A stretch of 64,000 bases of DNA from Kosakonia quasisacchari (GTDB lineage: Bacteria > Pseudomonadota > Gammaproteobacteria > Enterobacterales > Enterobacteriaceae): assembly GCF_004331415.1 (NCBI RefSeq), contig NZ_SJOP01000001.1, positions 124,001 to 188,000 of the forward strand. Direction: 5' to 3'. A model generated the notes under the pieces. The model was not told the DNA's origin. It made no database searches and saw only the letters and a list, made by a program, of their open reading frames with translations. The position numbers and the translations under genes were made by a program. The number at the start of each line of letters is the position of its first letter. The first letter of the stretch is position 1. Shown piece by piece: positions 24,489 through 36,680 of this stretch.

Positions 24489-25262
24489 ATGCGGGACTAT
24501 TTTCGCAACGGAAAACGGTTTATCACGGCGGCATCATGTGCTGCCATGTTGAGCGTGATTTCGGCGCAGGCGGCAGCGCAGCCGATTAAAAATATTGTGT
24601 TGGTACACGGTGCATTTGCGGACGGCTCCGGTTGGGCTGCCGTAACTGAGCGTTTACAAACCATGGGCTACCACGTTTCGGCGGTGCAAAACCCGCTGAC
24701 TTCGCTGGATGATGATGTCGCCGCCACCGAGCGCGTACTGGCACGCCAGCACGGCGATGTGCTGCTGGTCGGTCACTCGTGGGCGGGTGCCGTGATCAGC
24801 CAGGCCGGTAATAACAGCAAGGTGCGGGGGCTGGTCTACCTTTCTGCGCTGGCACCGACAACGGGGGAATCCGTGACTGATTTACTGGCGCGGCTTAATG
24901 CGCCAATGACCGGGCTGACACCTGATGCACAAGGGCTGGTGTGGTTAGATGATGCCAGCCAGTTTCAACAGGTGATGGCGAACGATATCTCAACGGAGAA
25001 TGTCCAGGCGTTGGCGGCGGTTTCGCAACCGATCGCTGTCACGGCATTTCAGGGAAAAATCGCTCATGCCGCCTGGGAAAATAAACCCAGTTGGTATTTG
25101 CTGACCGAAAACGATCATGCTTTGTTACCTGCCGTTCAGGAGAAAATAGCCAAACAGATCCACGCCACCGTATATAAAGTTAACACTTCACATTTGTCTA
25201 TGGTTTCGCAACCCGATGCAGTGGCGAAATTTATCGATACTGCTGCTAAATCCTTTAAATAA
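24489..25262 (+). CDS. Exported alpha/beta hydrolase
   Basis: 257 residues with a signal peptide ending at SAQAAAQ and an alpha/beta hydrolase fold. Visible are the strand-loop VLVHGAFADGSGW, the nucleophile elbow VGHSWAGA and a C-terminal NTSHLSM with the probable catalytic His. The family includes esterases and salicylate-esterase-like proteins. The ATG at 24489 follows GGGAGAGA. First gene of the rightward cluster opposite the GlxA-type regulator. Confidence 0.78.
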   Translation: MRDYFRNGKRFITAASCAAMLSVISAQAAAQPIKNIVLVHGAFADGSGWAAVTERLQTMGYHVSAVQNPLTSLDDDVAATERVLARQHGDVLLVGHSWAGAVISQAGNNSKVRGLVYLSALAPTTGESVTDLLARLNAPMTGLTPDAQGLVWLDDASQFQQVMANDISTENVQALAAVSQPIAVTAFQGKIAHAAWENKPSWYLLTENDHALLPAVQEKIAKQIHATVYKVNTSHLSMVSQPDAVAKFIDTAAKSFK

Positions 25263-25289
25263 CTATTGTGTTTATTGTCGGAGAGCATC

Positions 25290-25916
25290 ATGAAGATTCT
25301 GCACATTGATTCCAGTATATCGGGTGAATATTCTGTCACTCGCGCGCTTTCCGCTGACGTTATGCGGGAAATAAAAGCACATTATCCGCAAGCGAAAATA
25401 ACCTATCGCGATGTGGTTCGGGACGAAATAAGCCATTTAACCGCTGACATTGCTGCCGGATTCCGTGTCGTTGCCGGTAGTCAACCGGTGAGTGACAGAC
25501 ACCCGGAGCACCAAATTTCACAGCAGTTGGTCGATGAGTTTCTCGAGCATGATCTGATCGTTATCGCTGCACCAATGTATAACTTCTCTGTGTCCAGCCA
25601 GTTAAAAGCCTGGCTGGACAGGCTTGCCCAACCGGGAAAAACCTTTCAGTACACTGCCACCGGGCCGGTGGGGCTGGCGGAGGGGAAACATGTATTGATT
25701 ATTTCGGCGCGCGGCGGTTTTTATTTACAACCGCCTTTTGATGGCATGGATTTTCAGGAAAAATATCTGCGCGCCTTTTTGGGTTTTCTGGGTATTGACG
25801 ATATTCATCTTATCCGCGCAGAAGGCACCTCGAAAGGTGATGAAATTAAACACCAGCAAATTGCAGCCGCGCGATCGGCTATTCGTAACATTATTGCTGC
25901 GCTGCCACTAAATTAA
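25290..25916 (+). CDS. FMN-dependent NADH-azoreductase (AzoR family)
   Basis: 208 residues of the flavodoxin-like AzoR family: MKILHIDSSISGEYSVTR at the phosphate-binding start, APMYNFSVSSQLKAWLDRL around the flavin and ISARGGFY near the nicotinamide site. These enzymes reduce quinones and azo compounds with NADH. GGAGAG precedes the ATG. It lies 27 bases after the hydrolase gene, in a likely operon for handling reactive aromatic or quinone compounds. Confidence 0.87.
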   Translation: MKILHIDSSISGEYSVTRALSADVMREIKAHYPQAKITYRDVVRDEISHLTADIAAGFRVVAGSQPVSDRHPEHQISQQLVDEFLEHDLIVIAAPMYNFSVSSQLKAWLDRLAQPGKTFQYTATGPVGLAEGKHVLIISARGGFYLQPPFDGMDFQEKYLRAFLGFLGIDDIHLIRAEGTSKGDEIKHQQIAAARSAIRNIIAALPLN

Positions 25917-25933
25917 CCTGCGGGGAATTGATC

Positions 25934-26242
25934 ATGTTATATGCGATTACGCTTTATTACGGTAGCGAACCCGATATTCTCGGCGCTTATGTCGATGCCC
26001 ATAAACTTTGGCTGGGGGAGATGATCAAAAAAGGTCATGTTATTTTCGCCGGGCCGCTAAAAAATAAACAGGGTGGATTTATCCTGGCCACAGCCAGCGA
26101 CAGCCAGAGCCTGGAAAAGGAAATAGAACGCGATCCTTTTGTGAAGTTTGGCCTGGTCAGCGTCGATATTGCGGTTATTGAGCCTGCTATGTGCTCTGCG
26201 AATTTCTTGCGCGAATGGGCAGGTGAGGCAAAAGCACTGTAG
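25934..26242 (+). CDS. YCII-domain protein
   Basis: 102 residues with the YCII fold: MLYAITLYYGSEPDILGAYV, a conserved His-Lys region (DAHKLWLGEMIKKGHVIFAG) and FVKFGLVSVDIAVIEP. YciI-like proteins are small ferredoxin-like dimers with a His-Asp pair; most lack a known reaction. Seventeen bases separate it from the azoreductase gene, so it should be in the same operon. Confidence 0.8.
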   Translation: MLYAITLYYGSEPDILGAYVDAHKLWLGEMIKKGHVIFAGPLKNKQGGFILATASDSQSLEKEIERDPFVKFGLVSVDIAVIEPAMCSANFLREWAGEAKAL

Positions 26243-26495
26243 CGTCAGCGAAGGCCGGAGCGGGAGGCTGCGCCAGTGGCCTCTCTTCTGCATTGCAGCA
26301 GGCTTGTTATGGGGTTCGCGCTGGCCTCTTTTCCCGCTGCACTCCACGCATGATTTGATGCCTGTATCCACACCTGGCGGGGTTATATGGCCTGGCAGAA
26401 AGCGCATTTCTGACAAAATTATTATTTTCGCGTCATGTTTGCGTAAGTATCACTCCGCTAAGGTGAATGCTCCTGTTCTCAAGGAGGTTTCAACC

Positions 26496-26843
26496 ATGGG
26501 TATGCAACACGCGGTGATACTTGAGATCCAGCAATGGATTGACGATAACCTTGAACGACCGCTGCGGATCGAGGATGTCGCCACGCGGGCGGGGTATTCG
26601 AAATGGCATCTTCAGCGCCTGTTCCAGCAAGTGATTCAGATTCCGCTAGGGATTTATATTCGTGAGAAGAAACTGGAAAGCGCCGCACATGAGCTGCTGG
26701 TGACTGAGCAGTCCATTATGACCATCTCAAGCAAATACGGTTATGACTCTCAGCAGACCTTTACGCGCACTTTTTCGCGCAAATACCAGATGCCGCCCGG
26801 CGTCTGGCGACGCCAGCATCAGCACATGGGAAAATTGGGGTAA
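26496..26843 (+). CDS. AraC-family regulator of MarA/SoxS/RamA type
   Basis: A stand-alone DNA-binding protein of 115 residues, the size of MarA, SoxS and RamA (107-127). Both helix-turn-helix units are clear: RIEDVATRAGYSKWHLQRLF and IMTISSKYGYDSQQTFTRTF. AAGGAGG seven bases upstream sets the start. Such regulators raise efflux and lower porin levels; here an OmpC-type porin gene lies convergent just downstream. It may be a RamA-like paralog, as the sequence differs clearly from MarA and SoxS. Confidence 0.82.
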   Translation: MGMQHAVILEIQQWIDDNLERPLRIEDVATRAGYSKWHLQRLFQQVIQIPLGIYIREKKLESAAHELLVTEQSIMTISSKYGYDSQQTFTRTFSRKYQMPPGVWRRQHQHMGKLG

Positions 26844-26876
26844 TGAAAGCGAAACGTGTGCGGAATCACGGTGAGT

Positions 26877-26900
26877 AAAAGGCGGCCTGAGCCGCCTTTT
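26877..26900. terminator. Bidirectional terminator between AraC-type and porin genes
   Basis: AAAAGGCGGC and GCCGCCTTTT form a perfect stem around CTGA, giving T-runs on both strands. Confidence 0.85.
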
Positions 26901-26907
26901 TGCGGGT

Positions 26908-28035
26908 TTAGAACTGGTAAACCATACCCACTGCAACCACGTCATCGGTGTTGATACCGGCCGCCGTGGTGAATTTATCTTCATCAATCAGGTTGATTTT
27001 ATAATCAACGAACATGTTGAAGTTCTTGTTGAAGTAGTATGTGGCACCGAGATCGACATATTTCTCGATATCCTGATCGCCATATTTATCGCCCGCGCTG
27101 TTGCTACCAATATTTTTGCCTTTCAGCGCGTTATACGCCACGAATGGCTGTAAGCCAAAGTCGAACTGGTAACTGGCGTACGCTTCAAAAATCTGCGATT
27201 CGTTGGCGTAGCCGTAGGCGGTTGTCGTATCGGAAGAGCTGCCAAAACGCGAAGCGTTATAAGCCTGAGTAAACATCGCCGCCAGGTAGATATTATTGGC
27301 GTCATATTTAATCGCGCCAGAATAGGCTTCGGCGCGATCGCCATCACCCAGAATATTGGCGGCGGTATTTTGTTCTTGGGTGCGTTTGGCGCTGGTCATG
27401 GCACCGACAACGCTTACGCCTGCGCCGATGTTATATTCCACGGATAAGCCGTAACCGTCGCCGTTTTGACGTAATACATTTCGACCAGCACCGGACTCGC
27501 CACCGCCATCATTTTTCCCCTGGTACTGCAGGGAGAAATTCAGGCCGTCAACCAGACCAAAGAAATCCGTATTGCGGTAGGTCAGCATGCCGCTGCCACG
27601 GCTGAACATGAATTGGTCAGAACCGTACGTCATGCCATCGAACTCTGGCTGCATATCGGTATAACCGAGGGAGTCATATAAAACACCTTTGTTACGGCCA
27701 TAATCCACCGAGCCGTAATTGGCGAATTTTAACCCGGCGAAGCCATAACGCGTGCGTGGCGTATTGGTATCACCTTCCGATTTATTCGCGTCAATATGCA
27801 TCTGCCACTGGCCGTAGCCGGTCAGTTGGTCGTTAATTTGTGTTTCACCGCGAAAGCCAAGACGCATATAAGTTTGGTCGCCATTCCAGCCACTGTTATC
27901 CGAAAAATAATGCTCTGCTGATACCAAACCATATAAGTCTAACTTATTACCGTCTTTATTATATATTTCCGCAGCCTGTACTGACGAGCACAGTACCGCA
28001 GCAGAGACGAAAAGACTCAGTTGAGATATTTTCAT
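26908..28035 (-). CDS. OmpC/OmpF/PhoE-family trimeric porin
   Basis: A 375-residue outer-membrane beta-barrel. The signal peptide ends at SSVQA, the mature protein starts [15 protein letters not shown], loop 3 carries the [13 protein letters not shown] signature of general porins, and the chain ends in Phe (VGMVYQF), the assembly signal. Length and motifs match enterobacterial OmpC-type porins, but it is not adjacent to the usual ompC neighbours, so it is probably an extra paralog. AAGGG precedes the ATG. The long AT-rich upstream region suggests complex control. Confidence 0.88.
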   Translation of the reverse strand: MKISQLSLFVSAAVLCSSVQAAEIYNKDGNKLDLYGLVSAEHYFSDNSGWNGDQTYMRLGFRGETQINDQLTGYGQWQMHIDANKSEGDTNTPRTRYGFAGLKFANYGSVDYGRNKGVLYDSLGYTDMQPEFDGMTYGSDQFMFSRGSGMLTYRNTDFFGLVDGLNFSLQYQGKNDGGGESGAGRNVLRQNGDGYGLSVEYNIGAGVSVVGAMTSAKRTQEQNTAANILGDGDRAEAYSGAIKYDANNIYLAAMFTQAYNASRFGSSSDTTTAYGYANESQIFEAYASYQFDFGLQPFVAYNALKGKNIGSNSAGDKYGDQDIEKYVDLGATYYFNKNFNMFVDYKINLIDEDKFTTAAGINTDDVVAVGMVYQF

Positions 28036-29607
<1,572 letters not shown>

Positions 29608-29617
29608 TTATCCGGAT

Positions 29618-30031
29618 TTATGGGGCGCAGTGATCAACCGTGGCGTATTGTCGAAAAAATGTCTCCCGGCAATAAAGCGTCAGTACCTTTTCCGGCGGGA
29701 TAAGATACCCTTTCCCGGCCACGCGCAGAATAAAGTCGTCGGGCAAACCGAATACCGCCAGTTTACGCTTCAGGTTGTTCATTACTTGCCACAGTCGCTG
29801 GCTTGAGCAACTCAATCCGTTATTTTCCCAAACCTGAATCTGCAGCGTTTTGTCGGCCACAATACTCCCCACGGCGTGCGTCAGCAGGTAGGCCAGCAGG
29901 TTGCTCATGGTGTTACGTAAATAGGTGCAGCTACCCGGAATCACGCAGGTCGTAAGACTTTGCTTATAAGGCACGAATTCCACCTGATATTCGTTACCGA
30001 GGCGATATCCATATACCGTTAACTTTTCCAT
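29618..30031 (-). CDS. Winged-helix (CadC/OmpR-type) transcriptional regulator
   Basis: 137 residues. The chain from about 45 to 130 looks like the Trans_reg_C winged helix: TYLRNTMSNLLAYLLTHAVG as helices, SSQRLWQVMNNLKRKLAVFG as recognition helix and FILRVAGKGYLIPPE as the wing. No receiver or membrane domain is attached. It is the only gene between a LysR-type and an EAL-HDOD gene; a start at 30031 (MEKLTVYGYRLG) is preferred over the longer frame. Confidence 0.68.
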   Translation of the reverse strand: MEKLTVYGYRLGNEYQVEFVPYKQSLTTCVIPGSCTYLRNTMSNLLAYLLTHAVGSIVADKTLQIQVWENNGLSCSSQRLWQVMNNLKRKLAVFGLPDDFILRVAGKGYLIPPEKVLTLYCRETFFRQYATVDHCAP

Positions 30032-30126
30032 GATGTGCGTCCAGTGGTCAGCCGAGTGAAACAAAGCAGCGGTGTGAATGACACCCTACTGATTAAATCG
30101 GCTGTCTGGCGCGAAAACTGAAATGA

Positions 30127-31362
30127 TCAGCTGACCTTTGACGGGATATCGTTGGTCCATTTGGTGGCGGCTTTAATCAGCTCCGCCACCATGCTGCGGT
30201 TAAAACCCAACCGATGACCGAGCGCGCTTACCTCTTCCCAGTTGTGATTTTCATACAGCTCAATAAGTTGCAGGTAAGGGTAGAGCGGGCCTTTTTGCTC
30301 CTTAAGCGCCATCATCACGCTTGCGGAGATATCAATCTGGCTTAATAAATCCGCCATCGGCATTTCAAAAATGCTGTCGAGCTGTGAAAACAGGCCGACG
30401 ATAAACGCGTCATCGGCAGAGTGGCGGCTGATGGAGTGTGACGAGGCCAGCTCGCAAAACTTGGCGCGGATCAGGCTCTGGTAATAAATATCGTCGGTCT
30501 TGACTTTGTTGACCGAGGTCAGGCAGGAAACCAGTACAAAGCGACGTAACTCATTGGTGCCAAGATAAAAAATAACGTCCTTTAACGACTGGCTGCGGAA
30601 ATTTTTAATCCCGCGCGCGTTGAACACAATATTTTGTGCATACCGCATAATTTTAAACGACAGCGCCAGATCCTGTTTCAGCAGGGCTTCGATTCGGCCA
30701 AAATCCGGCGAGTCGGCATTCACCTCTTTCATCAGTTTTAAGGTGATTTCCTGATTCTGAAACAGTTTATTGGCCGAATGGATCACCGGCTTGCTGAAAA
30801 AATGCCCCTGAAACAGCGTGCAGCCCATATTACGGAAACACTCGTACTCTTCCTGTGTTTCCACCTTTTCGGCAAGAAATATCGTGTCTTTCAGCAAATG
30901 GGCTTTGTCGTTGATATAGCCACTTATCTCGTCGGACGTATTTTCCCGCACGTCGAATTTGATGATGCTGATATAAGGTAAAAACGCGTTCCAGGTATCG
31001 CCTAACGCGAAGTCATCCAGCGCGATACGAAAGCCGTGCGCAGAGAGTTTTTTTACCGTGTTGAGCAACTGAGGCGTGGGTTCGGCAGTTTCGAGAATTT
31101 CCACAATCACGCGGTCTTTCGGTAGGGTTTCCGCCATCCCCTGCACCAGCAACTCGTAAGGGAAGTTTACGAAAATCGCGCTGTACTCTTTCAGTCGGCC
31201 CAGCGGCGCACCCAGAAACTGTTCGACAATAATTTGGGCAGTGGCGTACTCCGGAGTAACGTCGGGAAACCGGTTCGTCATACTGTCTCTGAACAACAAC
31301 TCGTAACCGACTGTGTTCATATTTGCATCAAAAATCGCCTGCCGGGCGACAAAAGAGAACAT
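30127..31362 (-). CDS. EAL-HDOD signalling protein (YuxH/CdgJ-like)
   Basis: 411 residues: an EAL-type domain (1-200) followed by an HDOD domain (205-400, IEALLKQDLALSFKIMRYAQ). The catalytic EAL signature is degenerate (VEILETAEP) and the metal-binding DDFG reads LDDFALGD, so it probably does not hydrolyse cyclic di-GMP. Relatives such as CdgJ affect motility and biofilm through protein contacts. GGAG six bases upstream sets the ATG at 31362. Confidence 0.85.
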   Translation of the reverse strand: MFSFVARQAIFDANMNTVGYELLFRDSMTNRFPDVTPEYATAQIIVEQFLGAPLGRLKEYSAIFVNFPYELLVQGMAETLPKDRVIVEILETAEPTPQLLNTVKKLSAHGFRIALDDFALGDTWNAFLPYISIIKFDVRENTSDEISGYINDKAHLLKDTIFLAEKVETQEEYECFRNMGCTLFQGHFFSKPVIHSANKLFQNQEITLKLMKEVNADSPDFGRIEALLKQDLALSFKIMRYAQNIVFNARGIKNFRSQSLKDVIFYLGTNELRRFVLVSCLTSVNKVKTDDIYYQSLIRAKFCELASSHSISRHSADDAFIVGLFSQLDSIFEMPMADLLSQIDISASVMMALKEQKGPLYPYLQLIELYENHNWEEVSALGHRLGFNRSMVAELIKAATKWTNDIPSKVS

Positions 31363-31957
31363 GCGATACTCCACTTACAGATGCCTGCAAATCTTAAAAT
31401 AGTCGGTAAAAAGCAAATCTGAGCCGGTCAATCCGCGCCATTTTTACGCAGGCTAAAAGGGAAGCCTGGACGAAAACGGGAAAGACGCAAGTCGGACTTT
31501 AGGAAGGCAGTATCTTTTGTAAACGTCTGAAGGATTTAAGTCAAATTCCGAATGGCGGAATCATAACGCATTGCCTCTTTTATCGACAATGGCGGCGAGA
31601 AATGCATCAATTTTGCGGTCGCATCGCGATGCGCGTCACGCTTCGTCAGTTTTTTCCCGGCTTGTTAGTGTCAGCCCTCAATGATGAGTGACCCTCATCA
31701 CGCGGGTTTACGCGAAGATCAGGCAAATTATGACAAGCATCAAAAAACCGGAAATTGCGACAAAATGGCTATTGTTAAGAGCATTCTGATGGACTATTGT
31801 GGTTTCACCCCATAAAGAGCTAACGCCACCTAAGAGTGAGTGCCGGAGATAAGCGCCGGGCGGGGTAGAACGATTAAACCTCCAGGAAAAAAGAATAAAA
31901 GCAGGCCCCGGCATTTATGCCGGGGCGTTTTATTTTGTGGCTTAGTGATATCCAGGT
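31363..31957. other. Intergenic region without a supported gene
   Basis: 595 bases upstream of the EAL-HDOD gene. A 68-codon frame on the minus strand (31914-31708) ends in a hydrophobic segment (HFVAISGFLMLVIICLIFA) but has no usable start near it. The right end holds the terminator of the SDR gene. Confidence 0.4.
31904..31926. terminator. Terminator of the SDR gene
   Basis: GCCCCGGCA pairs with TGCCGGGGC around TTTA, with GTTTTATTTT on one side and a T-rich run on the minus strand, so it works in both directions. Confidence 0.8.
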
Positions 31958-32743
<786 letters not shown>

Positions 32744-32905
32744 TTAGTTGCGCCACTATAAAAACCCTCACCCCTGTCAGACAGTGCCAGTTACTCCGCC
32801 GGCGTGTGACAAGGTGTCACATCTCGCAAACCCGACTGGCTCTACCCGCGTCTTCACGCCGCACAGCATGATGCAGACAACAACAACGGCATGAGAGGAT
32901 CTGGC

Positions 32906-34243
32906 ATGAAACTGGCACTTCACAACGAGATGGCGATAACGAACGACGATGTGCGTCAACTGGACCGATCATATGTATTTCACTCATGGTCGATGCAGGG
33001 CAACCTCAACCCGATGGTGATTGCCGGGGCGAAAGGTTGCGAGCTGTGGGATTACGACGGTAACCGCTACCTCGATTTCAGCAGCCAGTTAGTGAACGTC
33101 AATATTGGTTATCAACACCCGCGCGTGCTGGCGGCGATGAAAGCGCAACTGGAAACGCTGGTAACCATTGCTCCGGCCACCGCCAACCTGGCGCGCGGCG
33201 AAGCGGCAAAACGCATTGTGGAGCTGGCGCCAGAGGGTTTCAGTAAAGTCTTTTTCACCAACGCCGGGGCAGACGCCAACGAAAACGCCATCCGCATGGC
33301 GCGGCTGTACACCGGGCGCGACAAGATTTTCTCTGCCTATCGCTCTTACCACGGCAACACCGGCAGCGCCATTGCGGCGACCGGCGACTGGCGACGTGTG
33401 CCGAATGAATATTCACGCGGGCATGTTCACTTCTTTAACCCGTACCTTTATCGCAGCGAATTTAATGCCACCAGCGAAGCTGAAGAGTGCGAACGTGCGC
33501 TGGCACACCTGCGTCGGATGATCGAATGTGAAGGGCCAACATCGATTGCGGCGATCCTGCTGGAGTCCGTTCCTGGCACGGCGGGCATTCTTGTGCCGCC
33601 AGCCGGGTATATGCAAGGCGTGCGCGCGCTGGCTGATGAGTTCGGGATTATGTTGATCCTGGATGAAGTGATGGCCGGTTTCGGCCGTACTGGAAGCTGG
33701 TTCGCTTTCGAACAGGATGGCATTGTGCCGGATCTGATCACCTTCGCTAAAGGGGTGAATGCGGGCTATGTCCCGGCGGGCGGCGTGCTGATTTCCGCAC
33801 CGATTGCCCATTATTTTGACGATCACTTCTTTGCCGGGGGGCTGACCTATTCCGGGCATCCGCTGGCCATGGCGGCGATTGTCGCCACGCTGGATGCCAT
33901 GAAAGAAGAGAACGTGGTGCAGAATGCGGCACATGTCGGCAACGGCGTTCTGCGCCCTGCGCTGGAAGCTCTGGCAGCGAAATATCCCCTGATTGGCGAA
34001 GTGCGTGGTCGCGGCATGTTCCAGGCGCTGGAGTTGGTAAGCAACCGTAAAAACAAGACGCCTTTAGCAGGGGCAGAGATGGCTGCGATTAAGGCGGCGC
34101 TTACCCAGGCCGGAATGTTGACTTTTATTGTCGAAAACCGCATTCATGTCGTGCCACCTTGCATAATGAGCGCGAAAGAAGTCCAGCAAGGAATGGCCAT
34201 TTTTGACCAGGTTTTGGCTCAATTTGGCCACTTTAGTCAGTAA
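32906..34243 (+). CDS. Class III pyridoxal-phosphate aminotransferase (omega-amino acid type)
   Basis: 445 residues. Fold-type I class III signatures are clear: FFTNAGADANENAIRMAR and SYHGNTGSAIAATGDWR for the phosphate site, LILDEVMAGFGRTGSWFAFE with the cofactor Asp, and LITFAKGVNAGYVPAGGVLI with the Schiff-base Lys. Substrates of this subgroup include taurine, beta-alanine and other omega-amines with pyruvate. AGAGGA sets the ATG at 32906. It is divergent from the YdfG-like SDR, so a shared semialdehyde intermediate is plausible. Confidence 0.83.
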   Translation: MKLALHNEMAITNDDVRQLDRSYVFHSWSMQGNLNPMVIAGAKGCELWDYDGNRYLDFSSQLVNVNIGYQHPRVLAAMKAQLETLVTIAPATANLARGEAAKRIVELAPEGFSKVFFTNAGADANENAIRMARLYTGRDKIFSAYRSYHGNTGSAIAATGDWRRVPNEYSRGHVHFFNPYLYRSEFNATSEAEECERALAHLRRMIECEGPTSIAAILLESVPGTAGILVPPAGYMQGVRALADEFGIMLILDEVMAGFGRTGSWFAFEQDGIVPDLITFAKGVNAGYVPAGGVLISAPIAHYFDDHFFAGGLTYSGHPLAMAAIVATLDAMKEENVVQNAAHVGNGVLRPALEALAAKYPLIGEVRGRGMFQALELVSNRKNKTPLAGAEMAAIKAALTQAGMLTFIVENRIHVVPPCIMSAKEVQQGMAIFDQVLAQFGHFSQ

Positions 34244-34403
34244 ATGTAAAGGCATCAGACTATTCTGATGCCAAATCTGGTCAGTCCTCTGATTTCAAAG
34301 GCATTTTTCTTCACTTACCCCCCAATTTTAGGCACTATATTCCGGGCTTAACTGCTGCTAAAACTCTCTTTTTCTATTTAACTTTTTTGCCTGGGAGAAA
34401 AAA

Positions 34404-35117
34404 GTGCCGGAATTGAATCATTATGGTCAAACCGTCGGTGACGTGTTGCCGCACTGGCACGGCGTCCAGCCGCTGCCGCGCAGCGTGTTGCAAGGACAAT
34501 ACTGTCGGCTGGAACCGCTGGATGCCAGGATACACACGCACGATCTTCTGCGTGCATACTCTCAGGCGGAAAACGAGAGCGACTGGACATGGCTGGCGGG
34601 TGAGCGCCCACAAACGCTGGATAGCATGGCGCAGTGGGTGGTGAGTAAAATGATCGACACCACCATCGCGCCTTTCGCCGTGGTGGAGTGTGCCAGCGGT
34701 GAGGCGCTCGGCGTCGTCGCCTGGCTTGCCATCAACACGCAAAATGGTTCGGTGGAAATCGGTCATGTTACCTGGTCACCGCGCATGAAAAATAGCGTGC
34801 TGGGTACGGAAGCTATCTGGTTGATACTGCGCCACGCTTTTGCCTGCGGCTACCGCCGCGTGGAGTGGAAATGTGACGTGCTCAACGTCGCTTCCCGCCG
34901 CGCAGCCGAACGCCTCGGGTTTAGCTGGGAGGGGCGCTTCCGCCAGCATATGGTGCGCAAAGGTCGCAACCGCGATACCGACTATTTATCGATGCTGGAT
35001 AACGAATGGCCGCAGCGCGACGCGGCGATTTCCGCCTGGCTGGCGGCGAGTAATTTTGACGAGCAGGGCAGGCAAAAACAAAAACTCAGCGCCTTCTTTA
35101 CTCCCTCATCACCCTGA
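34404..35117 (+). CDS. GNAT-family N-acetyltransferase (RimJ/RimL-like)
   Basis: 237 residues starting at GTG after GGGAGA. The acetyl-CoA fold is recognisable from EIGHVTWSPRMKNSVLGTEA and ILRHAFACGYRRVEWKCDVL to NVASRRAAERLGFSWEGRFR, the RimL subgroup pattern. Acceptors of these enzymes are ribosomal protein termini, polyamines or small amines. It is convergent with the second peptide transporter operon and appears to stand alone. Confidence 0.83.
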   Translation: MPELNHYGQTVGDVLPHWHGVQPLPRSVLQGQYCRLEPLDARIHTHDLLRAYSQAENESDWTWLAGERPQTLDSMAQWVVSKMIDTTIAPFAVVECASGEALGVVAWLAINTQNGSVEIGHVTWSPRMKNSVLGTEAIWLILRHAFACGYRRVEWKCDVLNVASRRAAERLGFSWEGRFRQHMVRKGRNRDTDYLSMLDNEWPQRDAAISAWLAASNFDEQGRQKQKLSAFFTPSSP

Positions 35118-35152
35118 TGAAGATGGCATCGGTATCTGCCGATGCCATCTCG

Positions 35153-35857
35153 TTAGCCCATCCGGTGTTCGCCACGCAGCAGCGCATCTCGGTCAAAGAA
35201 ACGTTCAATTATCCCGCCTGCCATATACGCCGCCCGGTCTGACATATGGGCAATCACATCCGCGTCATGGCTGACCAGCAAATAACTCATCCCGTGCTGT
35301 TGTTTCAGGCGATTCAACAGATTGAGGATCTCCGCCTGGACTGACATATCCAGTGCTGACGTCGGCTCATCAAGCAGCAGGAGTTTTGGTCGCAGCAGTA
35401 GCGCGCGCGCAATCGCCACGCGCTGGCGCTGGCCGCCAGAGAGCTGGTGTGGATAACGGCGCGCAGCATCGGCGGGTAAACCGACCTGCTCCAGCGCCGT
35501 CGCTACGCGATTGTCGATATCGCCCTCACCGTGGATTTTTAACGGCTCCGCCAGCGTGCGATACAGCGTATGGTTCGGGTGCAGCGAGGCATAAGGGTCC
35601 TGAAACACCATCTGCACGTTGCGGCGCAAAGCGCCCTGATAGCGCTTACCTGCGCTGACCGGCTCGCCAAACAGCGACACGTTGCCTTGCCATTCGCGCT
35701 GTAAGCCCGCCAGCACGCGCAGCACGGTCGATTTGCCGCAGCCAGAAGCACCAATCAGGCTAAAGGTTTCACCGGCGTGCAACTGGAAACTGGCACCTGA
35801 AACCACCGTTTTCTCGCCAAAGGCGACCTGCAACTGGTGAAGATCAACGATGTTCAT
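35153..35857 (-). CDS. Second peptide-type ABC transporter, ATP-binding protein (DppF/NikE type)
   Basis: 234 residues with Walker A GASGCGKS, LSGGQRQRVAIARALL and LLLLDEPTSALD. It lacks the C-terminal Cys-rich extension of OppF, as in NikE-type subunits. GGAG seven bases before sets ATG 35857, overlapping the preceding ATPase gene by 14 bases. Last gene of a leftward operon of binding protein, two permeases and two ATPases. Confidence 0.85.
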   Translation of the reverse strand: MNIVDLHQLQVAFGEKTVVSGASFQLHAGETFSLIGASGCGKSTVLRVLAGLQREWQGNVSLFGEPVSAGKRYQGALRRNVQMVFQDPYASLHPNHTLYRTLAEPLKIHGEGDIDNRVATALEQVGLPADAARRYPHQLSGGQRQRVAIARALLLRPKLLLLDEPTSALDMSVQAEILNLLNRLKQQHGMSYLLVSHDADVIAHMSDRAAYMAGGIIERFFDRDALLRGEHRMG

Positions 35858-36680
35858 CATTGCGCTCCGTAAAGGTCTGGCTGCGATCGAGCGTCGGCAG
35901 CATCTGGCCGTAGGTTTGCGCATTCGGGCGGCAGGTCCAGAGTGTGCGCGTATAAGGGTGTTGCGCCTGCGGCAGATGTTGTGCGGGCATGGCATCAACA
36001 CATTCGCCCTGGTACATCACCATCACGCGGTGGCAGTGCTGTGCTACCAGCGGCAGATCGTGGCTTATCAATAACATCGCCATCTGGCGTTGTTCGCACT
36101 GCGCAACCAGCAATTCGAGGATCTGGTTACGCAGCCGCGCATCCAGCGCCGAGGTCGGTTCATCGGCAATCAACACTTGCGGATCGTTGACCAGCGCAAT
36201 GGCGATCATCACCCGTTGACCCATGCCGCCAGAAAGCTCGCTAGGGTAGCGATGCAGCACCGTCGCTTCCAGCTCCACCGCGCGCAATGCTTCATGGATT
36301 TTCTCCATGCGCTGTTTGCGGCTAAGGCGCTGATGCAGCGTGATGGCTTCGTCCAGTTGCGCTTGCACACTTTTCACCGGATTCAGCGCGTAGCGCGGAT
36401 CTTGTAACACCATGGCGATGTCGTTTCCGCGCAGGTTGCGCCAGCCGCGATTGTCGAGCGTCAGAAGAGTGTTCCCCAGCACATCGAGTTTCTCTGCGCT
36501 GACTTTTCCCGGCGCGCGCACCAGCCCCATCAGGGCGCGGGCGGTCATCGATTTGCCGGAACCCGATTCGCCCACCAGCGCCAGCCTTTCGTTGCCGAGG
36601 GTAAAGCTCAGATTGCGGACCACCCGCGAGCCGGGGTAATCAATATTCAGGCCGCTTACCGCGACGCGTGTCTCAGTCAT
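35844..36680 (-). CDS. Second peptide-type ABC transporter, ATP-binding protein (DppD/NikD type)
   Basis: 278 residues: Walker A GESGSGKS, Q-loop MVLQDPRYALNP, signature LSGGMGQRVMI (Gly in place of the usual Arg before QR), Walker B VLIADEPTSALD. The Leu-Gln-Asp Q-loop and short C-terminus resemble NikD. It overlaps both neighbours by 8-14 bases. With its partner it should drive uptake of a small peptide, metal chelate or similar ligand. Confidence 0.85.
   Translation of the reverse strand: MTETRVAVSGLNIDYPGSRVVRNLSFTLGNERLALVGESGSGKSMTARALMGLVRAPGKVSAEKLDVLGNTLLTLDNRGWRNLRGNDIAMVLQDPRYALNPVKSVQAQLDEAITLHQRLSRKQRMEKIHEALRAVELEATVLHRYPSELSGGMGQRVMIAIALVNDPQVLIADEPTSALDARLRNQILELLVAQCEQRQMAMLLISHDLPLVAQHCHRVMVMYQGECVDAMPAQHLPQAQHPYTRTLWTCRPNAQTYGQMLPTLDRSQTFTERNDEHR

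Noticed and set aside
31708..31914. 68-codon frame ending in a hydrophobic helix
   Set aside because: The membrane-like end is suggestive of a small protein, but no start codon with a ribosome binding site lies at a suitable distance.
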